Assembly (NCBI GenBank): GCA_000018565.1
Contig: CP000875.1
Coordinates: 3,115,199-3,179,198, forward strand
Source of the DNA: Herpetosiphon aurantiacus DSM 785
GTDB lineage: Bacteria > Chloroflexota > Chloroflexia > Chloroflexales > Herpetosiphonaceae
Direction: 5' to 3'
DNA length: 64,000 bases
The first letter of the stretch is position 1, and the number at the start of each line of letters is the position of its first letter. This document shows, piece after piece, positions 45,108-54,914 of this stretch. Made by a program: the position numbers and the translations under genes. A model generated the notes under the pieces. It did not search any database and was not told where the DNA came from. It saw only the letters and a list, made by a program, of their open reading frames with translations.

Positions 45108-45749
45108 TTAGAGGGCGGTTTGGTTTTCGCGCACGGTGGCCAATTTGCCAAGGTGGCAAGCTTCGCTCAAGCTCACCAAATAGGGCAAATCTTCGCCATA
45201 TTCGATCACGCTAATTGAGGCATTGGTAATCCACAAGCGATTGATCCGATCCATATTGATGCCAAGTGCATCGGCAACCAAAATTTTGACAACCACATCG
45301 TGAGTTGAAAAAATCACGGTTTCGTTGGGGCGTTCGCTCAAAACCCGTTCTTTAAAGTCAATAACGCGCTTGAGGATGTTCGAGAAGCTTTCGCCGTTGG
45401 GCATTTGCGAACGAGTTGGGAAATATTGCCATTCGCGTAATTCAGCGCCATATTGGGCCTTAACATCGTTGCTATACAACCCTTGCCAATCGCCATGATG
45501 AATTTCAAGCAAGGCTGGCTCGTCGATAAATGGTACTTCGGGGTGAAATTCGGCAATTGCGCGAGCGGTGTTGTTGGCTCGTTGCAAGGGGCTAGCGTAA
45601 ATCACATCAAGCTTTTCGCGCTTGAGGCGTTGGGCTAAGGCTTGGGCTTGTTGTTGGCCGAGTTCGCTCAAGGGCGCATCTTCTTGGCCTTGATAGCGAC
45701 CGATTTTATTCCACTCACTCTCACCGTGACGCACCAAAATTAACCGCAT
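45108..45749 (-). CDS. Histidine phosphatase (phosphoglycerate-mutase-like)
   Basis: A 213-residue branch-1 histidine phosphatase. The phosphoacceptor motif is at the very start (LILVRHGESEWN), followed by YQGQEDAPLSELGQQQA, ASPLQRANNTA, LEIHHGDWQG, and the second catalytic His in VIFSTHDVVVK. The ATG at 45749 directly after GGAGG is chosen. Its substrate (phosphoglycerate, sugar phosphate, nucleotide precursor) is unknown. Confidence 0.88.
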   Translation of the reverse strand: MRLILVRHGESEWNKIGRYQGQEDAPLSELGQQQAQALAQRLKREKLDVIYASPLQRANNTARAIAEFHPEVPFIDEPALLEIHHGDWQGLYSNDVKAQYGAELREWQYFPTRSQMPNGESFSNILKRVIDFKERVLSERPNETVIFSTHDVVVKILVADALGINMDRINRLWITNASISVIEYGEDLPYLVSLSEACHLGKLATVRENQTAL

Positions 45750-46088
45750 AAAGCCTCCAAGTAAAGTCAAAAGGCAAAAGGCAGAAGGCAAATGAGTGAA
45801 GCCTCCAAGCTAGATCTGCATTGAGCTTTTGGCTGGTTTGAGATGGTTGTGCGTCGTTGCAGTGGGTGAGCAGCATTGCTCTACGGCGTTGTATCATACC
45901 AGATCTTGCGAAGTTGGTGGCTAGTATGTTGAAGCGTGATGTGTTCTTAACCAAAATATTACAATTATGTTATAGTACGATAAATTAGCCCCCGTAGCAT
46001 CAACCCAGCCCATTTTTTGTGGTTACACTCGTCAATAACCCGACAGATTCTCTTGCATCGTGGTCTAGCTTGCTAGGAGATTTAACCC
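45750..46088. other. Intergenic promoter region of the ABC importer operon
   Basis: 339 bases between divergent genes. A possible -10 box TATAGT is at 45971-45976 in an AT-rich stretch; no convincing -35 or operator is seen. No ORF. Confidence 0.45.
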
Positions 46089-47261
46089 ATGGCTCAATCG
46101 AAGCTTGGTGCTTTTCGGCTACGTGCTGCTAAATTAGCGGCCTTATTCCTCGTCGTTTCGTTGATGATTAGTGCGTGTGGCTCAGCTGCCAGCGAAAGCA
46201 CCACCGCCCCAACCGCTGGCTCAGGTGGCACATCATCAACTATGGATGCTTTGATTGCTGCTGCCAAAGCCGAAGGCGAATTAACCGTGATCGCCTTGCC
46301 CCACAATTGGCTCAACTACGGCGAAATGATCGAAAACTTCTCGAAAAAATATGGCATCAAAATCAACGAACTGAATCCTGATGCTGGTTCGGGCGACGAA
46401 ATCGAAGCGATCAAGGCCAATAAAGATAACAAAGGCCCACAAGCCCCCGATGTGATCGACGTTGGCTTTGCTTTTGGTCCATCCGCCAAGCAAGAAAATC
46501 TCTTGCAGCCCTATAAAGTTTCAACCTGGGATACGATTCCTAACGAGTTGAAAGATCCTGAGGGCTATTGGTTTGGCGATTACTATGGCGTGTTGGCGTT
46601 TGCCGTCAACAAAGATGTGGTCAAAAATGTGCCGCAGGATTGGGCCGACCTCTTGAAGCCTGAATACAAAGGCCAAGTCGCCTTGGCAGGCGATCCACGG
46701 GTCTCAAACTTGGCGATTCAGTCAGTCTACGCCGCAGCACTTGCTAATGGTGGTAGCTTGGATAACGTTCAACCTGGCTTGGATTTCTTCAGCAAATTGA
46801 ACCAAGCTGGCAACTTTGTGCCAGTTATCGCCAAACAAGGTACCTTGGCCCAGGGCGAAACCCCAATTATGATCACCTGGGACTATTTGGCAATCAGCGC
46901 TCGCGATGAATTGGGCGGTAACCCTGAAATCGAAGTGGTTGTGCCAAAATCAGGCGTGCTTGGTGGCGTGTATGTTCAAGCGATCAGCGCTTATGCTCCG
47001 CACCCAAATGCTGCCAAATTGTGGATGGAATACCTCTACTCCGACGAAGGCCAATTGACTTGGCTCAAAGGCGGCGGCCACCCAGTGCGCTACAACGATT
47101 TGGTTGCTCGCAATGTAATTCCAGCCGAAATTGCGGAAAAATTGCCACCAGCCGAACTCTACGCCAACGCCGTATTCCCAACCTTGGCGCAGCTCGAAGC
47201 TGCCAAAAAAGTTATCGTCGATGGTTGGGATACCACGGTCAACGTCGATGTCAAAGAATAA
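46089..47261 (+). CDS. ABC transporter substrate-binding lipoprotein
   Basis: A 390-residue exported lipoprotein: positively charged start, hydrophobic core LAALFLVVSLMISACG with lipobox Cys at about residue 30, then a Ser/Thr/Gly-rich spacer. The mature part is a class II binding protein of the iron/thiamine/polyamine/phosphonate type (ALIAAAKAEGELTVIALPHNW ... GYWFGDYYGVLAFAVNKDVV, WADLLKPEYKGQVALAGDPR). Lipid-anchored outside the membrane, it hands its ligand to the two permeases downstream. The ligand could be a polyamine, Fe3+ or an organophosphonate; it is not decided by the sequence. Confidence 0.85.
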   Translation: MAQSKLGAFRLRAAKLAALFLVVSLMISACGSAASESTTAPTAGSGGTSSTMDALIAAAKAEGELTVIALPHNWLNYGEMIENFSKKYGIKINELNPDAGSGDEIEAIKANKDNKGPQAPDVIDVGFAFGPSAKQENLLQPYKVSTWDTIPNELKDPEGYWFGDYYGVLAFAVNKDVVKNVPQDWADLLKPEYKGQVALAGDPRVSNLAIQSVYAAALANGGSLDNVQPGLDFFSKLNQAGNFVPVIAKQGTLAQGETPIMITWDYLAISARDELGGNPEIEVVVPKSGVLGGVYVQAISAYAPHPNAAKLWMEYLYSDEGQLTWLKGGGHPVRYNDLVARNVIPAEIAEKLPPAELYANAVFPTLAQLEAAKKVIVDGWDTTVNVDVKE

Positions 47262-47282
47262 TTAAGGAAGGATCGCCGCTCT

Positions 47283-48182
47283 GTGGCAGAACAAGCTTCA
47301 GAACGTGGTCGGGGTGCGCAATGGCAGCACCTCGACCTTCGTCGCATTAATTGGAGTTGGCTGGGCACAGTGCCATTTTTCCTCTTTGCTTGTGCCTTTT
47401 TGGTGCTTCCGTCGGCCTCGCTAGTGATCGGTAGTTTTCAAGATAACGAGGGCAACTTTACCCTGCAAAATATCGCCGATCTTGGTCAACCAAGCATCCT
47501 CAATGCCTATCTGCTCAGCGTGCAGGTGAGTGGGGTTACGGCCTTGCTTGGCACGTTGGTTGGCGGTTTGTTGGCCTGGGCCATGGTGCTGGGTCGTTTG
47601 CCGCGCTTTGTCCGAGCTTTTTTGATTCCCTTCTCGGGTGTGGCCTCGAACTTTGCTGGCGTACCCTTGGCATTTGCCTTTATCGCTACCTTAGGGCGGG
47701 TTGGCTTTGTCACCGTTTTGCTCAAAAATTTGGGCTTTGATTTGTATGACCAAGGCTTTAATCTCTACAGCTTTTGGGGCTTGAGCGCGACTTATCTCTA
47801 TTTTCAAATTCCCTTGGTGGTGTTGATTTTAACTCCAGCCTTTGAGGCACTTCGCCCGCAATGGCGTGAGGCCGCTGAAAGTTTAGGTGCTTCGGGCGGC
47901 TACTACTGGCGAAGCGTCGCCTTGCCAATTTTAACCCCAGCCTTGTTGAGTACCGTCGTTTTACTCTTTGGCAATGCTTTTGGCGCGTATGCCACAGCCT
48001 ATGCCTTAACTGGCGGCTCATTGAATATTGTGCCGATTATGATTGGGGCGCAAATTCAGGGCGATATTTTGCATAATCCTAATTTGGGTTATGCCTTGGC
48101 ATTTGGCATGATGGTAATTATGACCTTGGTTTTGGCGCTCTATAGCTGGCTTCAGCGCCGATCGGCACGGTGGTTGCAATGA
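47283..48182 (+). CDS. ABC transporter permease 1
   Basis: A 299-residue membrane protein with six or so hydrophobic segments and the EAA loop EAAESLGASGGYYWRSVALPILTPAL, the site that contacts the ATPase. GTG start at 47283 with AAGGAAGGA upstream. It belongs to the spermidine/iron-type inner-membrane component family and overlaps permease 2 at ATGA. Confidence 0.85.
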   Translation: MAEQASERGRGAQWQHLDLRRINWSWLGTVPFFLFACAFLVLPSASLVIGSFQDNEGNFTLQNIADLGQPSILNAYLLSVQVSGVTALLGTLVGGLLAWAMVLGRLPRFVRAFLIPFSGVASNFAGVPLAFAFIATLGRVGFVTVLLKNLGFDLYDQGFNLYSFWGLSATYLYFQIPLVVLILTPAFEALRPQWREAAESLGASGGYYWRSVALPILTPALLSTVVLLFGNAFGAYATAYALTGGSLNIVPIMIGAQIQGDILHNPNLGYALAFGMMVIMTLVLALYSWLQRRSARWLQ

Positions 48183-48964
48183 AAAAACGTTCGTCATTGG
48201 TTGCGTGGCTGTTTATCATCGTTGGTACAAGCTATTTCTTGTTGCCGCTGATTGCCACGTTTCTGTTTTCGCTGCGAGCCAAAAAAGATACTTTAGGCTT
48301 TACTGCCTATCAACGAGTTTTTGCTGATAGTAGTTTTTACGAAACCTTCCTATTTTCAGCATTAATGGCCTTGTTGACAATTATCGCCAGCCTGCTTTTG
48401 CTGGTTCCCACGGTGTATTGGGCCTATTTACGCCATCCCCGTTTACACCGCTTGATCGAATTGGTCTCGCTGATGCCATTTGTGATTCCGCCAATTGTGT
48501 TGGTGTTTGGTTTGATCAAATCGTATAGCCGCTCGCCAGTGATTTTGGTGCAAAATCGTGGCTTGTTGATCGCAGGGTATATGGTGCTGACGCTGCCCTA
48601 TATGTATCGGGCGATTGATGCTGGCCTGCGTGCGACCAACGTCAAAACCCTGACCGAAGCCGCCCAAAGCCTTGGGGCTGGCTGGCCGCGAATTATTTGG
48701 CAAGTGATTGTGCCGAATGTGCGCGGAGCCTTGGTTAATGGCGCATTTTTGACCTTTGCTACGGTGCTGGGCGAATTGACCTTAGCCCAATATTTGGCTT
48801 GGCCCGCCTTCGGCCCATACCTCGCACGGATCAGTCAAAACAAAGCCTATGAACCAGCAGCGCTCACAATCATTAGTTTTGCCCTAACCTGGGTGATTTT
48901 TGGAGTTGTGCTGTTGGTCAATAGCAAAGATCAGCAACAGACTCAATTTGGTGGAACACACTAA
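48179..48964 (+). CDS. ABC transporter permease 2
   Basis: A 261-residue membrane protein, about six helices, with the EAA loop TEAAQSLGAGWPRIIWQVIVPNVRGAL. ATG at 48179 overlaps the stop of permease 1. The second half of the heterodimeric channel. Confidence 0.86.
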   Translation: MKKRSSLVAWLFIIVGTSYFLLPLIATFLFSLRAKKDTLGFTAYQRVFADSSFYETFLFSALMALLTIIASLLLLVPTVYWAYLRHPRLHRLIELVSLMPFVIPPIVLVFGLIKSYSRSPVILVQNRGLLIAGYMVLTLPYMYRAIDAGLRATNVKTLTEAAQSLGAGWPRIIWQVIVPNVRGALVNGAFLTFATVLGELTLAQYLAWPAFGPYLARISQNKAYEPAALTIISFALTWVIFGVVLLVNSKDQQQTQFGGTH

Positions 48965-48973
48965 GGAACTGCC

Positions 48974-50035
48974 ATGGCTTTTATCGAATTACACAATTTA
49001 ACCAAGCAATTTGGCCCAACGACGGTGGTTTCGCCGCTCAATTTGGCGGTCGAGCGGGGCGAATTTTTGTCGGTGCTCGGCCCCAGCGGCTGCGGTAAAA
49101 CCACAACGTTACGCATGATCGCAGGCTTCGAGGCTCCCAGCGGTGGCTCAATCAAAATCGACGGCAACGATATTACCCAAACGCCCCCCAGCAAACGCAA
49201 GATTGGGATTGTCTTTCAATCGTATGCGCTGTTTCCGAATATGAGCGTAGCCCAAAATATCGGTTACGGCCTGCGCATTGGCAAACTCAGCAAACAAGCG
49301 ATTGAGCAGCGGGTCAACGAGATGCTGGCGATTATCCATATGCAAGAATTTGCCAATCGCTATCCGCATCAACTTTCTGGTGGCCAACAACAGCGGGTTG
49401 CGCTGGCCCGAGCTTTGGCAATTCGCCCGCAAGTGCTGCTGCTTGATGAGCCACTTTCAGCGCTCGATGCCAAAATTCGGGTTTCGTTGCGCCAAGATAT
49501 TCGGGCAATTCAGCGCGAATTAGGCATTACGGCGATTTACGTTACCCACGATCAAGAAGAAGCGCTTTCGCTTTCGGATCGGGTGCTGATTATGCAAAAG
49601 GGCGAAGTTGAGCAACTTGGTACGCCCGCCGAAATTTACAATAACCCCAAAACTAGCTTTGTGGCCCATTTTGTCGGCACACTCAACACGCTGGAAGCCT
49701 CGCTCCACGACCCCAAGCAAGGCATTTTGCATTTTGGCAAACAACAATTTAGCGTCAGCGATAGCTTCGATTCATCGCTCCAAGGTAGTAAAGTGCGGGT
49801 TGCCTTGCGGCCTGAACGCTTGAGCCTCGAAGGCGTTGCCGCCCAAAATCAACTGCACGGCGTGGTCAAAGAGCAAATGCTGTTGGGGCCAATTGTGCGT
49901 TTTCACGTTGAAATCGAGCAACAATTGCTGTTTGTCGATGTCTTCAATGATACCCACGTTGGCAACTTGCCCAATCGCGGTGAGGCGGTGGTAGTCAATT
50001 TTGCGCCCCACGATTGTTTGGTACTTGAACACTAA
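48974..50035 (+). CDS. ABC transporter ATPase
   Basis: A 353-residue ATPase of the PotA/FbpC/CysA type. Walker A LGPSGCGKTT, Q-loop FQSYALFPNM, signature LSGGQQQRVALARAL, Walker B VLLLDEPLSALD, switch His in YVTHDQEEALSLSD. The last ~110 residues form a TOBE-type domain with VRVALRPERLSLEG. It powers the importer encoded just upstream. Confidence 0.93.
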   Translation: MAFIELHNLTKQFGPTTVVSPLNLAVERGEFLSVLGPSGCGKTTTLRMIAGFEAPSGGSIKIDGNDITQTPPSKRKIGIVFQSYALFPNMSVAQNIGYGLRIGKLSKQAIEQRVNEMLAIIHMQEFANRYPHQLSGGQQQRVALARALAIRPQVLLLDEPLSALDAKIRVSLRQDIRAIQRELGITAIYVTHDQEEALSLSDRVLIMQKGEVEQLGTPAEIYNNPKTSFVAHFVGTLNTLEASLHDPKQGILHFGKQQFSVSDSFDSSLQGSKVRVALRPERLSLEGVAAQNQLHGVVKEQMLLGPIVRFHVEIEQQLLFVDVFNDTHVGNLPNRGEAVVVNFAPHDCLVLEH

Positions 50036-50037
50036 AA

Positions 50038-50067
50038 CTTCAAACGGCCCATCGGGGCCGCTTGAAG
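50038..50067 (+). terminator. Terminator after the ABC importer operon
   Basis: CTTCAA-A-CGGCCC pairs with GGGCCG-C-TTGAAG around a 4-base loop, three bases after the ATPase stop. It separates this operon from the CRISPR-Cas operon. Confidence 0.7.
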
Positions 50068-50431
50068 GAGAGAAGAGTGTGTGTGAGGAGGAAGGATTTG
50101 TTTCGAGTATCGCAAGTATAGCTTACGATCAACCTAACAAACAATCCCCCTCATTCTCCTATCCTCGGTTAACCACATGGCCTATGCTTGCAAATGCCAA
50201 TTTATGCCCCACAATAAAAGCCAGTCATCAACTCCAAGGTTCAATTTTATAACGAGATAGCTATCCACAATTACGACTTAATTCAGTTCAAATCCAAAAA
50301 TCGGCTCGAAATTGGATTAATTAACGTGGGGCAAACAGCATAACCGAACAGATATTCGTTTATGCAGCGCACATATATGCACAACCCATCAGCTAAAGTA
50401 AGCCATCGTTAGCGTTCTACAAGGAGGTTGT
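50068..50431. other. Intergenic region upstream of the csm/cas operon
   Basis: About 360 AT-rich bases with no convincing ORF, repeat or RNA. The frame upstream of cas10 carries no piece of an HD domain. It must hold the promoter for the csm/cas operon, but no clear -35/-10 pair stands out. Confidence 0.5.
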
Positions 50432-52627
50432 ATGAGTGATCCCCCAGTCATACGGGCATTGAAGAGTATGACAAACTCGGTCAAGGCTTGGGATACTACG
50501 CCACTGCATTCGATCTTCAACCAAATTGCTCCATCAGCCGAGCCAAACACCCAAACTTCAACGCCCTACTTTCTCCAAGCGCAACGTTTTAGCCTCACCG
50601 AATCTGCGCTTTTTCCAATCACCGAACGTCCGCCAGTTTCAGCCGATTTACAAACTCAATTCAATCAAGCGATTGAGCAATGCCATGCCGAGCCAAGCAT
50701 TCATGTGGTCCAGATGCTGAGCTTGTTTCACGATTATGCTTGGGCCGTCAGCTACCAGCCAACTGCTGGCGAGACAGCCGATCCGGTTGTATCGCTCTAC
50801 GATTATGCTCGCACCAAAGCCGCGTTGGCCGCCGCTGGTGAGCAAACCATGTTAGTTGGTGGCGATCTTTCGGGCGTGCAGGATTTTATCTACACCATCG
50901 CGGCCAATCGTGCCGCCAAAAGCCTGCGCGGTCGCTCATTCTATTTGCAAATGCTGACCGATGCCTTGGCTGGTTGGGTGTTGCAGCAAGCAGGCATGCC
51001 CAGCACTAATTTGCTCTATAGCGGCGGTGGGCGATTTTATGTGATTGTGCCCGCCGCTTGTTACGAACAATTGGCGCAGTGGCGACGGGCGCTTGGCCAA
51101 TTTTTGCTGAATGTCCACGATGGCGAGTTGTATATCGCCTTGGGTGGCGCGACCATCGCCGATGCTGCGCACAATTTTGAGGCCTTATTTCGCGCCGTCA
51201 ACGACCAAGTGACCGCTGATAAACGTCGCCGTTTTGCAACCCTCGATAATCAAGAGCTGCAAGCCAAATTGTTCACGCCACGCGGCCATCGCGGCAACGA
51301 GGATGACCGCTGCGCAACCTGTGGTTATATGGGGCCGAGCAATCAATTTGAAGCCGATGAAGATGATAGCAAGATCTGCCGGCTCTGCGAAAGCACGATT
51401 AAGCTGGCATTCAGCTTGCACGATGCCCAATTTCTTTGCATCAGCCAGCCACAGCCCAATCTCTCTGCGGTCAAAGGCCGCACAAACGCAAAGGATATTT
51501 TGGCGGGCTTGGGTTTGCAGGCAGAAATTTGTTTCGATCAGCAGGAATTGATCGATCATCTCAATCGCAATTCAGCACAATCAATCCATGTGCAGATTAT
51601 TCGGCCCTTTGCGGGCGATTTAGCGATGCTGAGCCAACTTCGTGCCAATTATCGCCAGCATGTCTTTAGCATACGCCCAATCGTCAATGTAACACCTAAA
51701 GCTCCTAACGGTGAGGTCAAATCGTTTGATCAGTTGGCCAAAGCGAGTCGTGGCATCAAGCGTTTTGGGGTGCTGCGCATGGATGTTGATGATCTTGGCG
51801 ATATTTTTGGCTATAGCCTTGCCAAAGCCTCGTTGGCCCGTATTTCAAGCCTGAGTGCCGCCTTTTCGCGCTTTTTCGAGGGCTGGGTTGGCGAAATTTG
51901 TCGTGACCAGAATATTGCCGCCGCAATCTACCAGCCGGAGCAAGCGAGCAATCAAGCAATCAGCCCTGAACAAATTTACAGCGTCTATTCGGGCGGCGAC
52001 GATTTGTTTCTGGTTGGCAGTTGGGATGTGCTGGCCCATGTCGCCAATCGAATTCAACACGATCTTCAGCGCTACACGGGCTATAACCAATTAATCCATG
52101 TTTCGGCGGGATTGACCCTGCACACCGAAAAATTCCCGTTATATCAAGCGGCCAAACTAGCCCATCATGCGCTTGATCAGGCCAAAGATGCTGCGCCACG
52201 CCAAGCAATTCGCAAAAACGCCCTAGATTTCCTTGATCAAACGATTGCCTGGGAAGCCTACCCCGCCTTGATCAACTGGCATCAACGTTTGTGGCGGCTC
52301 TATCAAGGCGAGCATGGCATGGTGCGTTCGCTGCTGCAAGTGCTGATGGAGCTGTATAGCCAATATAACGAGCATAGCCAGCAACGTCAAAAATCGGGCA
52401 AAAAACACACCGCCTATGGCCCATGGATTTGGCGTGGCAAATATCAACTGGCCCGCATTCGCCAACGCTATGAGAACCATCAAGAATTACAAAAACTCTT
52501 GCGAGATATCGATGAAGATTTATTTACGGGGTTCGATGATCCGCATCGGATCAGTTTGCGCACAATCGAGCAGCTTGGCTTAGCCGCTCGTTGGACACAA
52601 TTATTAATTCGTGAGCAAGGAGATTAA
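50432..52627 (+). CDS. cas10: Cas10/Csm1, type III-A large subunit lacking the HD domain
   Basis: A 731-residue signature protein of type III-A CRISPR systems. Seen: the palm-1 start GGDLSGVQDFIY, a zinc-finger pair CATCGYMG ... CRLCEST (about residues 292-325), palm-2 LRMDVDDLGDIFG, and the cyclase motif SGGDDLFLVG (GGDD at 521-524), followed by the helical D4 domain. The chain starts at a region equivalent to the end of a normal HD domain (WDTTPLHSIFNQI), with no HDxGK-type motif, so the ssDNase domain is absent while cyclic-oligoadenylate synthesis should be kept. AAGGAGGT directly before ATG supports this as the true start. It is the first gene of the csm/cas operon. Confidence 0.93.
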   Translation: MSDPPVIRALKSMTNSVKAWDTTPLHSIFNQIAPSAEPNTQTSTPYFLQAQRFSLTESALFPITERPPVSADLQTQFNQAIEQCHAEPSIHVVQMLSLFHDYAWAVSYQPTAGETADPVVSLYDYARTKAALAAAGEQTMLVGGDLSGVQDFIYTIAANRAAKSLRGRSFYLQMLTDALAGWVLQQAGMPSTNLLYSGGGRFYVIVPAACYEQLAQWRRALGQFLLNVHDGELYIALGGATIADAAHNFEALFRAVNDQVTADKRRRFATLDNQELQAKLFTPRGHRGNEDDRCATCGYMGPSNQFEADEDDSKICRLCESTIKLAFSLHDAQFLCISQPQPNLSAVKGRTNAKDILAGLGLQAEICFDQQELIDHLNRNSAQSIHVQIIRPFAGDLAMLSQLRANYRQHVFSIRPIVNVTPKAPNGEVKSFDQLAKASRGIKRFGVLRMDVDDLGDIFGYSLAKASLARISSLSAAFSRFFEGWVGEICRDQNIAAAIYQPEQASNQAISPEQIYSVYSGGDDLFLVGSWDVLAHVANRIQHDLQRYTGYNQLIHVSAGLTLHTEKFPLYQAAKLAHHALDQAKDAAPRQAIRKNALDFLDQTIAWEAYPALINWHQRLWRLYQGEHGMVRSLLQVLMELYSQYNEHSQQRQKSGKKHTAYGPWIWRGKYQLARIRQRYENHQELQKLLRDIDEDLFTGFDDPHRISLRTIEQLGLAARWTQLLIREQGD

Positions 52628-52629
52628 TC

Positions 52630-53064
52630 ATGCCTGAGATTAGCGAACAAGAACGCGAAGCAATTATTGCTGGCGATGACGTTGAAAAATTGGTTGAAGC
52701 CGCCCAAAAAATCGGCGAGAAATTGGCGCGAAATCGCTTAACCACCAGCCAAATTCGCGGTATTTTCGGCACAGTCCGCCGCATCGAGATGGATTGGGTG
52801 ATGCCTAGTTTGCAACAACAACGGGCTGAGGCAGTTCGGCGTGCTCAACGTGAATTTGCCTTGCTGCAACCACGCTTGGCCTACCAAGCCAAACGCGAGC
52901 GTGGCGGCGCGGTTCAAGCACTCAGCGATGAATTAACGCCAGCGATCAAGTTAGTACTGAAAGCAAAAGCTGATAAGCCAGATATCTTCTACCAGCGCTT
53001 TCGCAACTTTGTCGATTTCTTTGAAGCGATTCTGGCCTATCATCGAGCATTTGGCGGTCAATAA
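52630..53064 (+). CDS. csm2: Csm2, small subunit of the Csm complex
   Basis: A 144-residue all-helical protein. LTTSQIRGIFGTVRRIE near residue 37 and ARNRLTT match the Csm2 pattern, and the C-terminal FVDFFEAILAYHRAFGG is typical. It forms the inner filament of the effector complex along the target RNA. It starts two bases after cas10. Confidence 0.9.
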   Translation: MPEISEQEREAIIAGDDVEKLVEAAQKIGEKLARNRLTTSQIRGIFGTVRRIEMDWVMPSLQQQRAEAVRRAQREFALLQPRLAYQAKRERGGAVQALSDELTPAIKLVLKAKADKPDIFYQRFRNFVDFFEAILAYHRAFGGQ

Positions 53065-53108
53065 TTCTAAACCTAAAACCTAATTTATAGCATAAGAGGA
53101 AGAAAATT

Positions 53109-53876
53109 ATGTCAGATCAAACACCTAAAATCAAAATTGTTGGTCGGATTTTCGTCAATTTTGAAATTCATGCCTTAACTGGCTTACATATTGGCGGCGC
53201 AGCCGGAACCTTGGCGATTGGCAACGTCGATAATCCAGTCATTCGTAATCCCTTTAACAGCGAACCTTACGTGCCCGGCTCATCGTTGCGCGGCAAAATG
53301 CGCTCACAATTAGAAAAATTGTATGGCTTGGCCCAAAATACTTCGATTGGCCGCGATGTTTCAATTCACTCGGCTAAAACCCAAGCCGAATATGACAACA
53401 GCCCAGTGCTGCACATTTTTGGAATTCCTGCTAGTGATTTTCTGACCGAGCCAATCCGCTTGATCGTGCGCGATGCAGCCTTGAGCGAACAAACTCGCGC
53501 TGCCTTCCGTGATGCCCGTACCGACTTGCCCTACACCGAAGTTAAATGGGAAGCAGCGATCGATCGCGTCACCTCAGCCGCCACACCGCGTCAGCAAGAA
53601 CGGGTTCCAGCGGGGGCAATTTTCGACGGCGCGTTGACCTTCACGCTCTACAACGATCAAGATACCAAGCTGTTCAATACGGTTATTCGTGGGCTTGAGT
53701 TGGTCGAAGAAGATTACTTGGGCGGCCAAGGTGCGCGTGGTAGCGGCCAAGTTGCCTTCAAAAATATCATGATTCGCTTTCAGCAGCACGAAAAGCCTGT
53801 GCTCGAAAAAGGCGAAATTGGTTCGTTGGCCGAGCTACGGGCTTTGTGGGCAGCTCAAGGCTACGCTGCCAAATAA
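53109..53876 (+). CDS. csm3: Csm3, RAMP backbone and target-RNA nuclease
   Basis: A 255-residue Cas7-like RAMP. Seen: LTGLHIGGAAGTLAIGNVDNPVI with the catalytic Asp41, YVPGSSLRGKMRSQLEK, and the glycine-rich loop YLGGQGARGSGQV. It forms the crRNA-binding filament and cuts bound target RNA at 6-nt steps. AAGAGGAAG precedes the ATG. Confidence 0.95.
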   Translation: MSDQTPKIKIVGRIFVNFEIHALTGLHIGGAAGTLAIGNVDNPVIRNPFNSEPYVPGSSLRGKMRSQLEKLYGLAQNTSIGRDVSIHSAKTQAEYDNSPVLHIFGIPASDFLTEPIRLIVRDAALSEQTRAAFRDARTDLPYTEVKWEAAIDRVTSAATPRQQERVPAGAIFDGALTFTLYNDQDTKLFNTVIRGLELVEEDYLGGQGARGSGQVAFKNIMIRFQQHEKPVLEKGEIGSLAELRALWAAQGYAAK

Positions 53877-53888
53877 GAGGAGAGCAGC

Positions 53889-54914
53889 ATGGAATTTAAT
53901 CTGATTCGGCTCAAGCCACAAGCTGCGTTTCACTTTGGCATGCAAGGCATCGATATGGAAGTGGTCAGCGAAACCTGCCCATCCGACACGCTCTACGCCG
54001 CTTTATTTTGGCAGGCATTGCAACAAGGCCAGCGCTGGGCCAGCGAGCCGAGCAATCCGCCATTCACAATCTCGTCGTGTTTTCCGTATGTTGATGGAAT
54101 TCAACTATTGCCTGTGCCAATGCTGCCACCCTTGCCCAGCGATAAGCAAAACCCGGGCGAGCGCAAGCAATTCAAAAAAGTGCGGTTTGTTTCCAGCGAG
54201 ATTTTTATTAATCTACTGGCCGGAACCCACTCGCTGAGCCATTATTTTCGGCCAACCAACGGCGTTGCTTTGCAAAATGGCAGTGTCTTGGTCAGCCAAG
54301 CTGAATTTAGCGCCAACAAATGGGCTGTGGCAGATCCGCTTTGGAAAATCGAGTCGATTCCGCATGTGGCAGTTGATCGTTGGAGCAATGCTTCGGCCTA
54401 TTACGAAACTGGCCAAGTGCGCTTTGCCGAAGGTTGTGGCTTAGCAATCTTGGCACTTGGCGATATCAAACAACTGATGTCGCTCTTGCACCAAGTTGGC
54501 ATCGATGGCTTAGGCGGGCGGCGCAGCAAGGGGGTTGGGATGTTTGAGCCAGAGCTGCAAACCGAAACTCTCGATTTACCAGCTGCTACCAGCGATTCGG
54601 TAATTGTGCTCTCGCGCTATTTGCCGAGTGCCGCTGAGCTTGCGGCAGGAGTGCTCGATCTGCCAGCAGCCTATAGTTTAGAGGATGTGACTGGCTGGAT
54701 GTATTCGCCCGCTGCCAAAGCCCAACGCCGCAAGGCAATTTGGATGATCGGGGTTGGCTCGCGCTTAAATCGCACAGGGTTGGCTCATTCGATCATCGGC
54801 TCAAGCGTTGATGTGGCCCCAACCTACGACACCCCCAACGCTGGCGTGAATCACCCCGTTTGGCGACATGGGCTAGCGCTCACGGTCGGTTGTAGCGTAG
54901 GAGATTCGCAATGA
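53889..54914 (+). CDS. csm4: Csm4, Cas5-like RAMP capping the 5' handle
   Basis: A 341-residue protein. SDTLYAALFWQALQQG near residue 32 and DGLGGRRSKGVGMFEP near residue 205 are the Csm4/Cas5 hallmarks (the latter is the glycine-rich RAMP loop). It binds the crRNA 5' tag and contacts Cas10. GAGGAG precedes the start and csm5 overlaps its end. Confidence 0.92.
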   Translation: MEFNLIRLKPQAAFHFGMQGIDMEVVSETCPSDTLYAALFWQALQQGQRWASEPSNPPFTISSCFPYVDGIQLLPVPMLPPLPSDKQNPGERKQFKKVRFVSSEIFINLLAGTHSLSHYFRPTNGVALQNGSVLVSQAEFSANKWAVADPLWKIESIPHVAVDRWSNASAYYETGQVRFAEGCGLAILALGDIKQLMSLLHQVGIDGLGGRRSKGVGMFEPELQTETLDLPAATSDSVIVLSRYLPSAAELAAGVLDLPAAYSLEDVTGWMYSPAAKAQRRKAIWMIGVGSRLNRTGLAHSIIGSSVDVAPTYDTPNAGVNHPVWRHGLALTVGCSVGDSQ

